Source of the DNA: Mytilus californianus
Lineage: Eukaryota; Mollusca; Bivalvia; Mytilida; Mytilidae
NCBI RefSeq assembly: GCF_021869535.1
Contig: NW_026262690.1
Span: 13,975,001-14,039,000 of the forward strand
Direction of reading: 5' to 3'
DNA length: 64,000 bases
Shown here piece by piece: positions 35,575 through 47,520 of this stretch. Every line of letters begins with the position of its first letter. Positions within the stretch are counted from its first letter, which is position 1. Both the position numbers and the translations under genes were made by a program. The notes below the pieces were generated by a model. It was not told the origin of the DNA. It worked only from the letters and a program-made list of their open reading frames with translations, and made no database searches.

Positions 35575-35715
35575 TGTTTAAGACAGGCAGAAGATACCAA
35601 AAGTACTATATTCAAACTCATAAATCAATGACAAACTGACTATACGCCATGCAAAAAAAAAAAAATGACCAAAAGACGAACAGTCCTAACACAACGTAGA
35701 AAACTAAAGACTGAG
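35575..35715 (+). mobile_element. Dispersed element fragment, 'agataccaaaagtactatat' type
   Basis: 'gacaggcagaagataccaaa', 'caaactcataaatcaatgac' 'aaactgac', 'gaccaaaagacgaacagtcc' and 'acacaacgtagaaaactaaa' are the order of the family that also gives 33890-33990, 54945-55010, 58135-58260 and 61645-61700. It contains a 13-A run. No coding capacity. Confidence 0.65.
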
Positions 35716-37669
35716 CTTTATACTAATGTATTATGAATTGAATGACTATACAGTAATTTGCTACATTTTATTTTACAAAGTGATTTGCTAGTCTTTTAAA
35801 ACGACGTAGTGTCTCTAAAGTGTTCAAAATGCCACTCGAAGTCCTAAATACTTTGAATTATTAACAATTTTACAACTATTTAGATTTATAATGGAACAAT
35901 TTAAAAAGATATCAACGATCGAACGACTGTCTTATTTCTTTGTATTATGACTGAAAACTCAAACGCCTTCTATTAATGCTTTCAACCTAGATAAACCATG
36001 GATGTTTTCAAACCACAAATCCTATTAAAAAGTTAAACCATTTGAATTGATGTAAACAGCCCTCTACATTATTCCACGACAATCTAACAGTTAATGATAT
36101 CCATGGAATAATATCTTCAAAATGATTTCATTTAGTCATTTAAAAGATGACCCAACAGGTAGCATTGTTGATGCGTTGTTAAAGTTTAAAATTCCCATGC
36201 ACGGTTCATTAGATTATGTGAATGAAATTGAAAAGCGACAGAAACATTGAATAGAGAACTGCTTCATTTCATTTGATGCAATGTCTCTGTTTATTGCAGT
36301 AGGATTAAAAGGTAAAATGATTTCGTCAAAGAGTATTGTACGTTAACGTCTCTGTAATCAAGTCAAAGAATTTTTATCACCGAGATAAGATATTTGTAAC
36401 AATTTAATTCGCGGATCTCTCATATTATTTTCTTGAGATAGCTCTATATAAATACTGCATCTTCAGCGAAAAAAAAAATTATACACAATTACATAAATAA
36501 ATAAAATATTCAAATGGCTATGCTTTCAAGTTCACATTGGTTTGTTTAAGATTAAAGTATATAAATGAAAAATATTGCTAGGTATAAACATAAATAAATG
36601 TGAATCTAAAATTAACCTTAAAGTTGTATGTATTTTCACCAAAAAAACCATACAAATGTTTTACTTATTAATTGTAATCACACATATGTCCTTTGCTTGC
36701 CTCTCTTTGTCATAATTTAAGGCTACATTAACAACATTTTTATTTGTGTTACTTTTATCTAGAAGTATTTTAAGCAATTTAAGCGAAAAATTAATTCAAA
36801 ACACGTTTAACAAACACAATTTTATAAAGAAAAGAAGAATTGATGAAATATAACTATCAAAGATGATTAATATAACTGTTGTCCTGAAGTAAAACATTGA
36901 AAGTGCTAACAAAGTAACCAGTGTTATGCAATATCTAAAACAAATGAAAGTTACTTGACAATCACGTGCATAAACAATGGCTCAGAGATATACCACTGAA
37001 TTGTTTTATCATTTTATTCGAAGTATAAGATTATATCAGATCGCATCAATCATACTTGCATGCATTAACTGTCATAAATTTTAATTCTCATATTTAATTT
37101 TACACCTGATGCTATGCTAGGGCGTACGAATTTAGATTATCCTTGCACAGTAGAAAATTCTTCTCATTAGCAACTTTCCTTTTCAATTATAGTCAATTTA
37201 TGAGGTAATTATATTTCTATTAAAGGTAATTAACCACCAAATTGTGTAGATATCCATGGGTTAAATACCCACGTGTTGATCATATCACTGATTCAAAACC
37301 ATTCTGAACAGTGTTGATCGTTTATCGAAAATCAGAAAAATAAAATGGTCGCTCCCGGAGGCACATGAGCATTAAATCAGTGAAAAATGATTCGAAAAAG
37401 AATGAAAAGTGAGCCTTCGTTGTGATGTGAATATTTTGATTAATAGGACATCAGCATATGAAGACACGCAACCTTTTTCCAGACAGCTTCCTGTAACTGA
37501 TGCAGAACCAAAAGTGCAAGTTAGAGTTAATTGAAATTGAAAACTCGAATTCAATATATTCTCTAAAACGAGAAACGTGTACTTAATATACAATAAAACT
37601 TTACCATAACTTTCCATGGAATTGTTTCACGATCTTTATTTTCATGTACGGTTTGGTTAACTTTAACCA
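35716..37669. other. AT-rich spacer with one short open frame
   Basis: About 2 kb of non-coding sequence. A 42-codon plus frame at 36122-36250 has an amino-acid make-up less skewed than the background (see findings), but no family is recognised. Nothing else is supported. Confidence 0.45.
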
Positions 37670-38100
37670 TTTTATGAAAAAAGTAAAATAAAAATAAAAA
37701 TACCTAACTACAAGGGAAATTCAAAACGGAAAGTCCTTTATAAGATGGCAAAATCGAAAGCTTAAACACATCAAATGAATGAAAAACAACTGTCATATTC
37801 CTGACTTGGTACAGGCATTTCCTTATGAAGAACATGTTGGATTAAACATGGTTTTATAGCTAGCTAAACCTCTAACTAATTGTATGACAGTCGCATATAA
37901 TTCCATTATTGACAACAATGTATGAGCATTTAGACACTCTATAGACAAAGTACATAAGCAAAAATTAAAGACAAGAATGCAAAATTGACCATAGTACAAT
38001 AAAACAATGGCGGGATGTATAAGTACCTAGCCACGCCAAAAGTATATTACAAAAAATGGACTAAATAGTAAAGGTTAAAAATGTACAAGGACAAATAAAA
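37670..38100 (+). mobile_element. Dispersed mussel element, long copy
   Basis: 'gaaattcaaaacggaaagtc' 'c', 'agatggcaaaatcgaaagct' 'taaacacatcaaatgaatg', 'ctgtcatattcctgacttgg' 'tacaggcatttcctta', 'ggttttatagctagctaaac' 'ctc' and 'gtatgacagtcgcat' follow in the order I recall for an abundant mussel repeat. Truncated 5' ends of the same family are at about 40695-40770 (plus) and, reversed, at 47395-47520. No coding capacity. Confidence 0.75.
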
Positions 38101-38151
38101 AGACCAATGTAACACGTAAGTAAGATAACAATCAACGTCAGTACCTAGAAT

Positions 38152-38543
38152 CTATACTTCAAGACCATCATGTATTATTTGTGAAGTTGACATGGAATAT
38201 TTATCGACAAGGTCTTTGTATCTTCCAATGAACTTTTTAGAAAAAGGACGCGACGTTCTTTGACATAACCTGGGCTTATCAACTTTCTGCTTATACTCTG
38301 GTGACGTTTTGTAAAGTCTGAGTAGCAGCTGCAAGCGCTTGAATACCGAATGAGTTGGGAAATGTATATCCTATATGCAGAGGAAGTTGGTATATTTCTG
38401 CTAAGGTGGGGGGAATTTATAATTTCAAAATTAAAATCGTCTCGTTTGTCATAGATTCTGGTACTCAGATGACTGCTTATTTCAAATTCGAGGTATAAGT
38501 CTAAAAATGAGACAGAGGAAGCCGTGTCTGTTGTTTCTTTCAT
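38152..38543 (-). pseudogene. Reverse-transcriptase C-terminal remnant of a retroelement
   Basis: The minus-strand frame 38543-38175 (122 codons, no stop) holds, in order, SVSFLDLYLEFEISSHLSTR, IYDKRDDFNFEIIN, NIPTSSAYRIYISQLIRYSS and LISPGYVK. An overlapping frame then gives KKFIGRYKDLVDKYSMSTSQ (to about 38160). These are the palm-thumb and distal blocks of the bivalve retroelement RT also found at 8100 and 53.9-55.3 kb. At least one frameshift near 38240 separates the two parts, and the catalytic YxDD region is absent. It is a decayed partial copy, and its lineage assignment (Penelope-like or other) is tentative. Confidence 0.75.
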
Positions 38544-38769
38544 TTCTAGTTCTGGGGGATATATTAATGCAACCTAATCAGAAATGTTTGGATTTGAATG
38601 GACATTCAAAACGAAACCCAGAACACAACCGGAGTATTATCAATCGATGTATATTGTTTGTCTTTTACAGAATATCAGTAACATGTAGGACTGATTTACA
38701 GATTTACACGGATTTATAGACATTTCTAAAAATGGATTAGAAGACGAATCATATTATGTCGACGGTTAT

Positions 38770-39160
38770 TTTTCGGAAGGGAATCAATAATCATTGTTCG
38801 ATATTGACGAAGGGAATCAGCTTTTTGATATTGAACCTGTGAGGTAAAGGGGATTTTCCAGAAGGTAATAAACTGTTCGATATTGCCACATAAGGGAATC
38901 GCCTGTCCGATATTGACCAAGAAGGGAATCAACTCTTCGATATTAACCAAGAGGGGAATCAATTGTTCGTTATTGCCTCTATCAATGTAAATGGGATTTT
39001 CCATAAGGGAATCAACTGTTTCGATATTGACCCAGAAGAGAATCAACTGTTCGATATTGACACAGAAGGTGATCAACTGTTCAATATTGACCAATTAGGG
39101 AATCAACTGTTCGATATTGACCCTGAAGGGAATCAACTGTCCGATAATGACCATGTGAGT
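38770..39160. repeat. 30-bp tandem array, about 12 units
   Basis: The unit is 'gggaatcaactgttcgatat' 'tgacccagaa'. Units at 39010-39150 are the most regular; upstream units are interrupted, for example near 38840-38870 and 38960-39000. As 30 is a multiple of three, the plus strand from 38963 to 39163 reads NQLFDIDPEG repeats and the minus strand reads a different repeat. Both frames are equally open, so this is no evidence of a gene. Confidence 0.88.
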
Positions 39161-40989
39161 TAAGGGGGAATGAGGCCATACCGCACCTTTAAACTATGTA
39201 TCATTCTAAGATCAATTGTCTCTGCTTTCATTTGTTCTTTTTCTTCTGTTTATAAGTTATTTGAAATGACTGTAAATCTTAAATCTGTAGTATATTATAG
39301 TTTTGGTCCACACATAATTTTTTATTGCAGTGTTTTACATTGTAGAATATCTTATATCATGTGCAACAAACATTTTATTGAATGTAATAATTTTATTTAT
39401 TGATCTTTGAGATTTATTGAATTACAATGTTTAGTTGAAAGCTGCAATTTGTGGAATATATTTCCTGTTAAATTTGTTATACATATGTGCAATTGAATAA
39501 TCTTTCAAACTCAGAAACATTACACATATATCCCTAAAGTGAAAAAGAAGGTTTCCGTTCATTTTAGTTTTTCATCGATCTTAATATCACGTTACCCTGC
39601 GTATTAATTGTTCGAAAAACATTATAAACAAATTCCAATTACCATATTTGAAACGTTAAAGTGCAATTAATTAGAAGCATGGAATCAGAGCAACCAATTC
39701 ATACGTTATCAAATGAAACATTCATCAGACATTTGAATGAACAAAAGCTATGACAGTAATAACAGGTATGATGTCACTCTGCGATAAACAGTTTTTTACA
39801 CACTCAATTGGATTCTTCGTAGGGATACCTCAGAAAAAGGCACAAAGGTAATTTGGATGAATGAAACAAAATCAACAACACTGTGTCAAGTATCTATCTG
39901 CATACTTTCGATAGTTTTGTCGTAGAAATCTAAAGCCACTACATCGGGAAGCTCAAGCTGTGTTGTTAATTAGAAGAGAATCGAAAATTAATGATGTAGA
40001 CAAACGGAAAATAGTAATCAATTCTAATGCCTAAAGTGCAAAAATCTTTTTTTTTTGCCTTTGATTCTACTAAAAGAAATTTATTTTGGAATTTCTTGCC
40101 TGAAATAGTTTTAAGTAAAATATTAATCATCTGATTTGATTATAAAAATATTATAACGTTTCTTGTCACTTTGAACTCTCTCTTAACTTGAAGGGTAATT
40201 TTCAATTATTTTAATATTTCTTTTAATTTAATTTGATGTTTAAAGCTTGTATTAGTGGTCCAAAATGCTTATCAAGTTGCTTCAAATTAACCTTTTTTCA
40301 ATGAATATAACAATTTTGTCTTAATTGTGTTTGTCTAATTATCAGATGTTAAAAGATTAAAATGTGAATATAAATCTCATGTTCCGTATTGCATTCTTAG
40401 ACATTGTTTGCTTCATCCCCTGCTAAGAATTTACTGTATACGTAAGAATTACATTAATTTCTCTTTAGGAAATTTGATATTAAGATTTAAGTATTTTTTA
40501 GAAGAATATTGAACTTCGAACGGGACTTGAATTGTCGATTTTGTCTAACATGTTTGCTAGATGGTTGTTGTTAAAACATCTCATATTTTTCAATTGCAGG
40601 TGTTGTTCACTTTTTTATATTTTACATTTGTTTGTCATGTTTCATTTGTGTCCGATTTTTTTTTATTTCATTTGGTTCCATGTGAAGGTTTGTAACACAG
40701 TTTATATCAAAAAAGTAAAATCACAAAAATACTGAACTCCGAGGAAAATTCAAAGGAGAAAGTGTATGAAAACATGTATTTCTTTTTTGTAGTTGTAACA
40801 ATAAAGTGACACAAGTATAAATAACCAAGCCTTCAAGGAACTTTCTGCATCCTAAATCGTTAATAGGGTCGGTTTAAAACTTAACTTTACGTAAATAAAA
40901 CCCTCATATACATTTATTGTGAACTTTCCATATTTATGAATTAATATTCAAACAACAGCTAATTACTACTAAGTATGTTGATCTCATTG
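39161..40989. other. AT-rich spacer with one element fragment
   Basis: About 1.8 kb. At 40695-40770 'aaaaaagtaaaatcacaaaa' 'atactgaactccgaggaaaa' 'ttc' is the start of the family at 37670. The rest is unique-looking, T-rich and non-coding. Confidence 0.5.
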
Positions 40990-41613
40990 AACTTGAATTA
41001 AAGGATAGTATCTCTACAGCTGAATTAAAGAATATTATTTATACAGTTGAATTAAAGGATATCATCTATACAGTTGAATTAAATAATATTATTTATACAG
41101 TTCAATTAATGATATTATCTATACAGCTGAATTAAAGAATATTATTTATACAGTTGAATTAAAGGATATCATCTATACAGTTGAATTAAAGGATATAATC
41201 TATACAGTTGAATTAAAGGATATTATCTATATATTGAATTAAAGAATATTATTTATACAGTTCAATTAAAGGATATTATCTATACAGCTGAATTAAATAA
41301 TATTATTTATACAGTTGAATTAAAGGATATTATCTATACAGTTGAATTAAAGGATATTATCTATATAGTTGAATCAAAGAATATTATTTATACAGTTGAA
41401 TTAAAGGATATTATTTATACAGTTGAGTTACAGGATATTATTTATACAGTTGAATTAAAGGATATCATCTATACAGTTGAATTAAAGAATATTATTTATA
41501 CAGTTCAATTAAAGGATATTATCTATACAGTTGAATTAAAGAATGTTATCTATACAGTTGAACGAAAGGATATTATCTATACAGTTGAATTAAAGGATAT
41601 TATTTATACAGTT
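40990..41613 (+). repeat. 27-bp tandem array, about 23 units
   Basis: The unit is 'ttgaattaaaggatattatc' 'tatacag'. Variants alternate between 'aaaggatattatctatacag' and 'aaagaatattatttatacag', hinting at a two-unit substructure. A few units lose one or two bases (near 41105 and 41233). Extremely AT-rich and non-coding. Confidence 0.93.
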
Positions 41614-42197
41614 TAGTCTGCAACAAACCTTACTTACAGACAGTGAGGGTCAGTTGAGATTTTATCTTGACGACAAAAGACATTATTTTAATTGTTCCAT
41701 TGTCTCTTTGTTGATATGTTATTTTAAGGCTCCAGTTTTCCATCATATTCTCCTTGATAGAAGGTTGCTGCTTAAAAGAAAGGCATTGTAAAGTTTAAGT
41801 TGGAAGTCATCCATTCAAAGGCGGGCATGACATCACCATGATTGGTTGACCAGTAACATAATAACTGTCGCCGATGACCACAGATTTGTTTTACTTGTTA
41901 TTTTTTAAGACATGAAGTACATTTATTAAAAAAAACTCTGAATATAATTTCCCTGAACCAAAGGAAGTATACACAAGGGGTCCTGTGTTGACAATGTTCC
42001 ATCGTCATCCTTTGTCTAGAAAACCAACTGTTTCGATTGCAGACTTTCATATTCGTTGATGTGTAAGTGGCTTACGGAATTTCTATATAACGACGGTTTA
42101 TAAATTTTGAAATGTATTAAAGAAAGAAAAGAAACATTGAACGATCTATTTTAGTGTGATTACCAGAAAGAATTAAGGAGCCCGCGAGTTCACCCAC
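41614..42197. other. Spacer, nothing recognised
   Basis: Non-coding sequence between two arrays. No frame or RNA gene is supported. Confidence 0.5.
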
Positions 42198-43001
42198 GTG
42201 TTTATCTATTTTATGGACTGCTGTTTATCATTTCGTTTGTCCAGGGAGTTGTCTGCTTTACTTCGACTTATGGGTTCTGTTTATCATTTCGTTGATTTTC
42301 GTTTGTCGAGGGAGTTGTCTGCTTTACTTCGACTTATGGGTTCTGTTTATCATTTCGTTGATTTTCGTTTGTCCAGGGAGTTGTCTGCTTTACTTCGACT
42401 TATGGGTTCTGTTTATCATTTCGTTGATTTTCATTTGTCCAGGGAGTTGTCTGCTTTACATCTACTTATGATTTTTGTTTATCATGTCGTTGATTTTCGT
42501 TTGTCCAGGGAGTTGTCTGCATTACTTTGAACCATGGTTTCTGCTTATCATGTCGTTGTTTTTCGTTTGTTTAGGGAGTTGTCTGCTTTATATCTACTTA
42601 TGATTTTTGTTTATGATTTCGTTGTTTTTCGTTTATCCAGGAAATTGTCAGTTTTACTTCGACTTATGATTTTAGTTTGTCTTTTGTTTTTTTGTTTTTG
42701 TTTGTCTTGTTTTTTGTTTTTTTTGTATTTTTTTTTATCCAGGGAGTTGTCTGTTTTACTTTGACATATGGTTTTTATCTTAAATTTATTTTTCTCCCCT
42801 TTTTTATTGATTGAAACTGCTCTTCATAACACTTTGATATTTTCTATTGTTTTTTCTCCCTTTATAGAACATCCGAAACTTGACAGCACTTCAAACATTC
42901 TCAACAGTACAAAACTGTTTTTAATGAAAATCGCTGTGTTATATTTATTCTACATTGACCAGATATTATCAGTTCGACTTCGCACCAATATAGTACTTTG
43001 A
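42198..43001 (+). repeat. 66-bp tandem array (about 8 units) in one long frame broken by two TGA codons
   Basis: The unit 'tttatcatttcgttgatttt' 'cgtttgtccagggagttgtc' 'tgctttacttcgacttatgg' 'gttctg' is 66 bp, or 22 codons, translating as DFRLSRELSALLRLMGSVYH plus FV. Units run from about 42225 to 42770 and decay toward the right, where T-runs appear. The frame from the ATG at 42198 continues to 43001 with only two stops, TGA at 42528 and 42762. The first three units are nearly identical. Frame maintenance follows from the unit length, so I read it as a minisatellite, with a decayed repeat-protein gene as the less likely alternative. Confidence 0.88.
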
Positions 43002-44104
43002 AACATTATATTACAAAAATACCTATATAAGGCACTTTACCGCCATGTGTCTTATGTAAATCAAATTTGCAGAATTTTATGAGTCGACAAATTGTTTCCA
43101 GTGCTCATAGCGTTAAGAAAATTGAATAAAAATAAGGGATATGGTAACAACAGACTACTATTATACCCATTTTACTGACCATCGTTAATTCTTCATTTAG
43201 TATCAAGTTTTATGTATATTATTAATCAATATTGTACGAACAATACCTTATTCAGTATTTGTAAATGTATAATGGCAGATGATGTCTAGAATTTTTTTCA
43301 TTCATTGTTTATAGGTAATCAATTTTTGGTATTTAGATGAGCAATCAGAAATGCAGCAATTTATGGCAAACAAACTCGAACACAATATCCCGTTGAGCAT
43401 GAATATATTAATTCCCTTAAGATATAGAACTAATTTTAACACGATATCCCGTTGAGTATGAATATATTCATTTTCTGTGGAAAGTTAAAATATTCAACTT
43501 TTAAATCCGAGGCAATTTTCAAATTTGATAATTTATTTATCTAAAATAGACAATTAATGGTATAAAGTTTTAAACTCTGAATCTCAAAAGATTAAAAAAA
43601 AAATTCCGAGTATGATATTTCAAACGGATTTGGTGGCAAATCACACATTTTTAAAGCACGAAAAAAAAGAAGAAAAAAAAAACGCAAACAAAACTAAATG
43701 TATTATTTACATGTTTTCCTAAAGACATGGACGGACATTTCATAATTTATGAGTTTTTGATTTGAATCAAGTGATACTTTTTTTTTTAATTACACTTCAC
43801 TAAGAATCATTGTTTTTGTGATCTCAGTACTTAAAACGAAACACCACAATTAACTTAAAATGTCTTTTACTGCTTAGTAAAATATACACTGATGATTATA
43901 GGATGGACATTACTTAGTTAGTCAACATATTATCTATTATCTTTTTCTACTTTGAATTTCTATTCAAAATAAAATAAGACTTTATATAAATTAAGTGTAT
44001 CTGAAACCTTTAATGCTCAAAACTAAATATTTGAAAGCCAGTGGTGTATAAATATTTGAGGAGCTATAGGACTGAAAGGGACATTAACTGAATACCCAAT
44101 ATAG
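43002..44104. other. AT-rich spacer with a small duplication
   Basis: 'atatcccgttgag' 'atgaatatatt' occurs at about 43386-43410 and again at 43444-43470, spaced 59 bp apart. A-runs lie at 43595, 43660-43680 and 43780 (T). No gene. Confidence 0.5.
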
Positions 44105-44390
44105 AAATAAGAACTAATTCCATAGGTCAAAGGCCAAGGATGTAAACAACTATGGGTCACCGTACGACCTTCAACAATGAGCAAAACCCATGCGTAAAGA
44201 AAGCTATAAAAGGTCCCGTAGTGACTAAACGTGAAATAACGATTAAATAGAAAACCAACGGTCTGATTCATGCTAGAAGTAATAAAGGAAAAAAAAACAT
44301 TGCAGACAGAAATACAGAGAAAAACCACGGAATTACATGCTCCTGCCCAAGGACAGGCAAACCATCTTAGGTCAACTTTGCCAGAAAGGG
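44105..44390 (+). mobile_element. Dispersed mussel element downstream of the zinc-finger gene
   Basis: 'aaaggccaaggatgtaaaca' 'actatgggtcaccgtacgac' 'cttcaacaatgagcaaaacc' 'catgcg', 'gctataaaaggtcccg', 'gaaaaccaacggtctgattc' and 'tgcccaaggacaggcaaacc' are the body of the family whose segments make the 59-bp array at 7058. It lies about 240 bp beyond the gene's poly(A) signal. The 101-codon minus frame across it is not a gene. Confidence 0.75.
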
Positions 44391-44626
44391 TTCACGCTCG
44401 AACAACTAAATCGGATTTGAATATTTTCAAAGTACTCAAAATACATTCTTGAATAGTTCTGCAAGTAGAAAAATACACAATAAATCAAGATAGAAATAAC
44501 AATCTATGAATGTATCTCCGATGACTAAACATTTGCTTCATGGTTGAAATCTTTGACTTTTCACTATATTATTCTAGAAAAGAGTACAAGTGAATATACA
44601 ACAAGTCAGTTATTTTATCAAATAGA

Positions 44627-44632
44627 TTTATT
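44627..44632 (-). other. Poly(A) signal AATAAA of the zinc-finger gene
   Basis: Plus-strand 'tttatt' reads AATAAA on the gene strand, 116 nt after the stop codon. This predicts cleavage near 44605-44615 and a 3' UTR of about 140 nt. Confidence 0.6.
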
Positions 44633-44748
44633 TTACAATAACAAATATGTAAATAAATACAATAATGCACCATAAACATGCCTCAAATTTCTTATACTAT
44701 CACAATACCAACAAATTAAAACCAGAAAGACGTTCAGAAAGAAACATA

Positions 44749-45676
44749 TCAGTCTGTGTGGACGTTTATTTCTTCATCACTATCGGAACAGACAGACAGT
44801 TCTTCATTGCTTTCCGGATCAGATTCTTTATCACCGACATTTTTGGATTCACAATCGTCAAAGCTAGGTTTATGATCCGGATCACAACTTACGTCACTTC
44901 TACCATCATCATGCCTGGCATGAACCCGTCTGTGACGCTCTAAATTACTTTTATGGCTCGTTGCATAATCGCAAATAGTGCAAACAAAATCCTTTTGTCC
45001 ATTATGTACAGATAGATGTCGCTTTAGTAATGCCTTTCTGCAAAATCTACGACCACAATAAAAGCAGGTGTATCCATGGTAATGAAAAATCATAGCATGT
45101 TCTCGCAAGGACGCCTTTGTGTTGAAAAGAATCCCGCAACATTCCAGCAGCTTAGAACAAGTTTGATGCATTGTTAACATGTGTCGTTTTAAATTGTTTC
45201 TTCGATCGGTTGTATATCGACACTGAGGACACGGAAACAGTTTTCTTCCAAGTGATATTTGTTGTGAAATGTGCTCTCCATAACTCCCAGAGTTTCCGGG
45301 AATCTGTGTGTTGATTTCTGCCGCATTGAATTTCGGTGTATATGACTGAATGGATAAATTCAACGGGGTACTATTAATGGACATAGAAGGTCTGGATATA
45401 GGAAAATGGCCCGTTGACAGTTGTGGTGACTGAGCCAAAGTGTGTGCTTGCTGATCCAATAGTTTTACACTATTTTCCTGGCGCAATCTTTTAATATGTT
45501 CACTGACTGCCAGACTATACGGAGACAGATGAATTGGAGACTGAAAAGTTGAATCCCGCGGTGCATTGTCACAGAGTTTCAAGGGTGATGGTCTTATACA
45601 CCCATTTAAAGATGCACAATGTGAAGCAAGTCGATGGAGATCAAAGGCAGAAGCTTGGCCATAAACTGGTATGGGT
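44749..45676 (-). CDS. C2H2 zinc-finger transcription regulator, last coding exon
   Basis: The exon encodes residues 14 (in part) to 322 of a spliced 322-residue protein. The acceptor is 'ttttcctttccag' ending at 45677, and stop TGA is at 44749-44751. Residues 14-160 are low in structure, with PLNLS at 118-122, a CtBP-corepressor-type motif. Four fingers follow: ZF1 (Cys163, Cys166, His179, His184), ZF2 (Cys194, His207, His212, with the usual first Cys replaced by Leu), ZF3 (Cys218, Cys221, His234, His238) and ZF4 (Cys246, Cys249, His262, His266). The tail from 267 is rich in Asp, Glu and Ser. By analogy with C2H2 proteins it should act in the nucleus by binding DNA, perhaps as a repressor. 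I do not recognise the orthologue. An unspliced reading that starts within the intron is also open but lacks the good start context of exon 1. Confidence 0.93.
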
Positions 45677-46139
45677 CTGGAAAGGAAAATAATTATATTA
45701 AACATAATTTACATTTATTGACAATGTCAGTTGAAAGCACGATATTCTATGGCCTGTTATGTCCTAAGCCGTATCCGATACACTGTGTAAACTCGCTTTA
45801 TGTGACTTCCATACCAGTACTTGTCTAAAGTAATGTTTGCATATTTATGATAAAAAAAAATAATTGTACAAATAAAAAGTGCATTCGTCAATTTTTCAGA
45901 AGACTGGATCTTTGAAGATAACAACAGAGCTCTCAGACTTCACAAACTAAATGAAGAGAGGAAAAGATCATGTTAAAAAAACAAATCAAAGAATAGCAGT
46001 TATGCTACAAATATATAAAATAAAAGTAACCGCCGTGCTAAAATAGCTATATACTGTATTAACCGATTTTAATTTTTTCGTGGTTACTCTTCCCTTAATT
46101 GTTCTTTGGCAGATACACTCAAGATCAAATAAGATGAAA

Positions 46140-46275
46140 AAAATAATGTCAAGTCGTTAACTCTTCAACTGTTTCGGTTCTTATGTATCCTTGGCTTTTG
46201 AATATTCGGCTTTGAGCGTTCCTTATGAAGGTAAATCCAGAAGCGCTTCAGACGCATGAAACTTTTAACATTTTT
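46140..46275 (-). mobile_element. Dispersed element, 'gcgcttttctggatttacct' family, reversed copy in intron
   Basis: On the minus strand: 'catgcgtctgaagcgcttct' 'ggatttaccttcataaggaa' 'cgctcaaagccgaatattca' 'aaagcca', ending with 'cataagaaccgaaacagttg' 'aagag'. It matches the plus-strand copy at 48300. No coding capacity. Confidence 0.8.
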
Positions 46276-47394
46276 TAAATAGGATTTGTACACAAGAATA
46301 AAATGATAATAAATGAGAGTTGTATTTTACATATATTTTGGTTAGCTTTGTCGTTGGAAGTCTTTCTGATTTACGTACCTAAACCCTTTTTATTCATACA
46401 ATAAACGTGAAAGTTAATCTGTAATTTCCAAAGTGAAGTTACGTAACAACATGAATCAATACTAAACTTTGTAATATTTTATCATATTGAAACCTTACAA
46501 TTAAAGTGAGACAGGTGATTATTATATATTAACATTATAAACCATCCCCGCCAACATTTTATCATCAAGATTTTATATTTTACAAGAAAACAATATTGTC
46601 TCGAATTACATTGAATTAGTTTGAGCCATTATCTTTTAAAGCAACATGCATAATTTATAAAGAGTAAGGATCTGTTTTGACTAGATATCACTTTAATGAA
46701 GTCGATATTGCGAGTTTTAGTACAGCCAATGAGTCTTGATAGGAGTTTCAGAAAGGATATGCCGGTAAATGTCATCAATTTTGCATAAATCTAGTTACAC
46801 TGGTATATTTTTGCCATTTTATGTGCTGATATTACTCCAAAACAATTATCAAATAGTTATTGAATTCATATCGAGTGTCTTAGGTGGATGATGTTTTTTT
46901 CTTACTGCGAACAAAAATGATTAGAGATACAAAGTGAAATCAAAGTGAGGATGAAACATTAAGAAATGTATCCTTTTAAACATAAAAAAAAAGAAAGAAG
47001 ATTAGTTTGAATTGCTGTATGAGAAGTTGGATTCGATAATGAAATAAAATTAAATGACTAAATGACTAATACTCTATATTTCAAGCAAAATATCCTCAAA
47101 TATACACTTATTAATAAGTTTTACGGTAAACCAATGTCTAATTAGTTTATTTGAGGTTGTGGTTGTATATGTATACTTTACTGTATTATTTATTTTAAAA
47201 TTATGTGACAAATTATTTTACTCTTGTAAAATGTATCAATGGACCTCCCATTATGTTTTTTTTTTATGTATGCATAGGTATTGATTGCTTTAAAGTTGAA
47301 AATGAAAATATTCTAAAGGAATATGCTGCTCCATTATCAATTCAGGGTCCAAATAAAAAAGTTTCACCTCAAACCTATTTATTAAAGCTACCAT

Positions 47395-47520
47395 TTATGA
47401 GAGTTGTTTTCTAGTCGTTCCGTTGATTGATGTAGTTGAGTGTTGGTTTTGTCAGGTTTTATGGACTTTCCCCTTTTTGAATTTACCTTGGAGTTCGTCT
47501 TTTTTTTTCTAATATATTTT
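47395..47520 (-). mobile_element. Dispersed element end in intron
   Basis: 'ttatggactttccccttttt' 'gaatttaccttggagttcg' is the reverse complement of the start of the family at 37670 ('gaactccgaggaaaattcaa' type). Upstream 'agttgttttctagtcgttcc' 'gttgattgatgtagttg' fits the same repeat. Confidence 0.6.

Noticed and set aside
44023-44328. 101-codon minus frame
   Set aside because: It is the reverse strand of a dispersed mussel element downstream of the zinc-finger gene.
45677-45705. Zinc-finger start at the ATG at 45705 (318 residues)
   Set aside because: The nine residues before the acceptor are encoded by the polypyrimidine tract and acceptor. The phase-matched upstream exon gives a better start.
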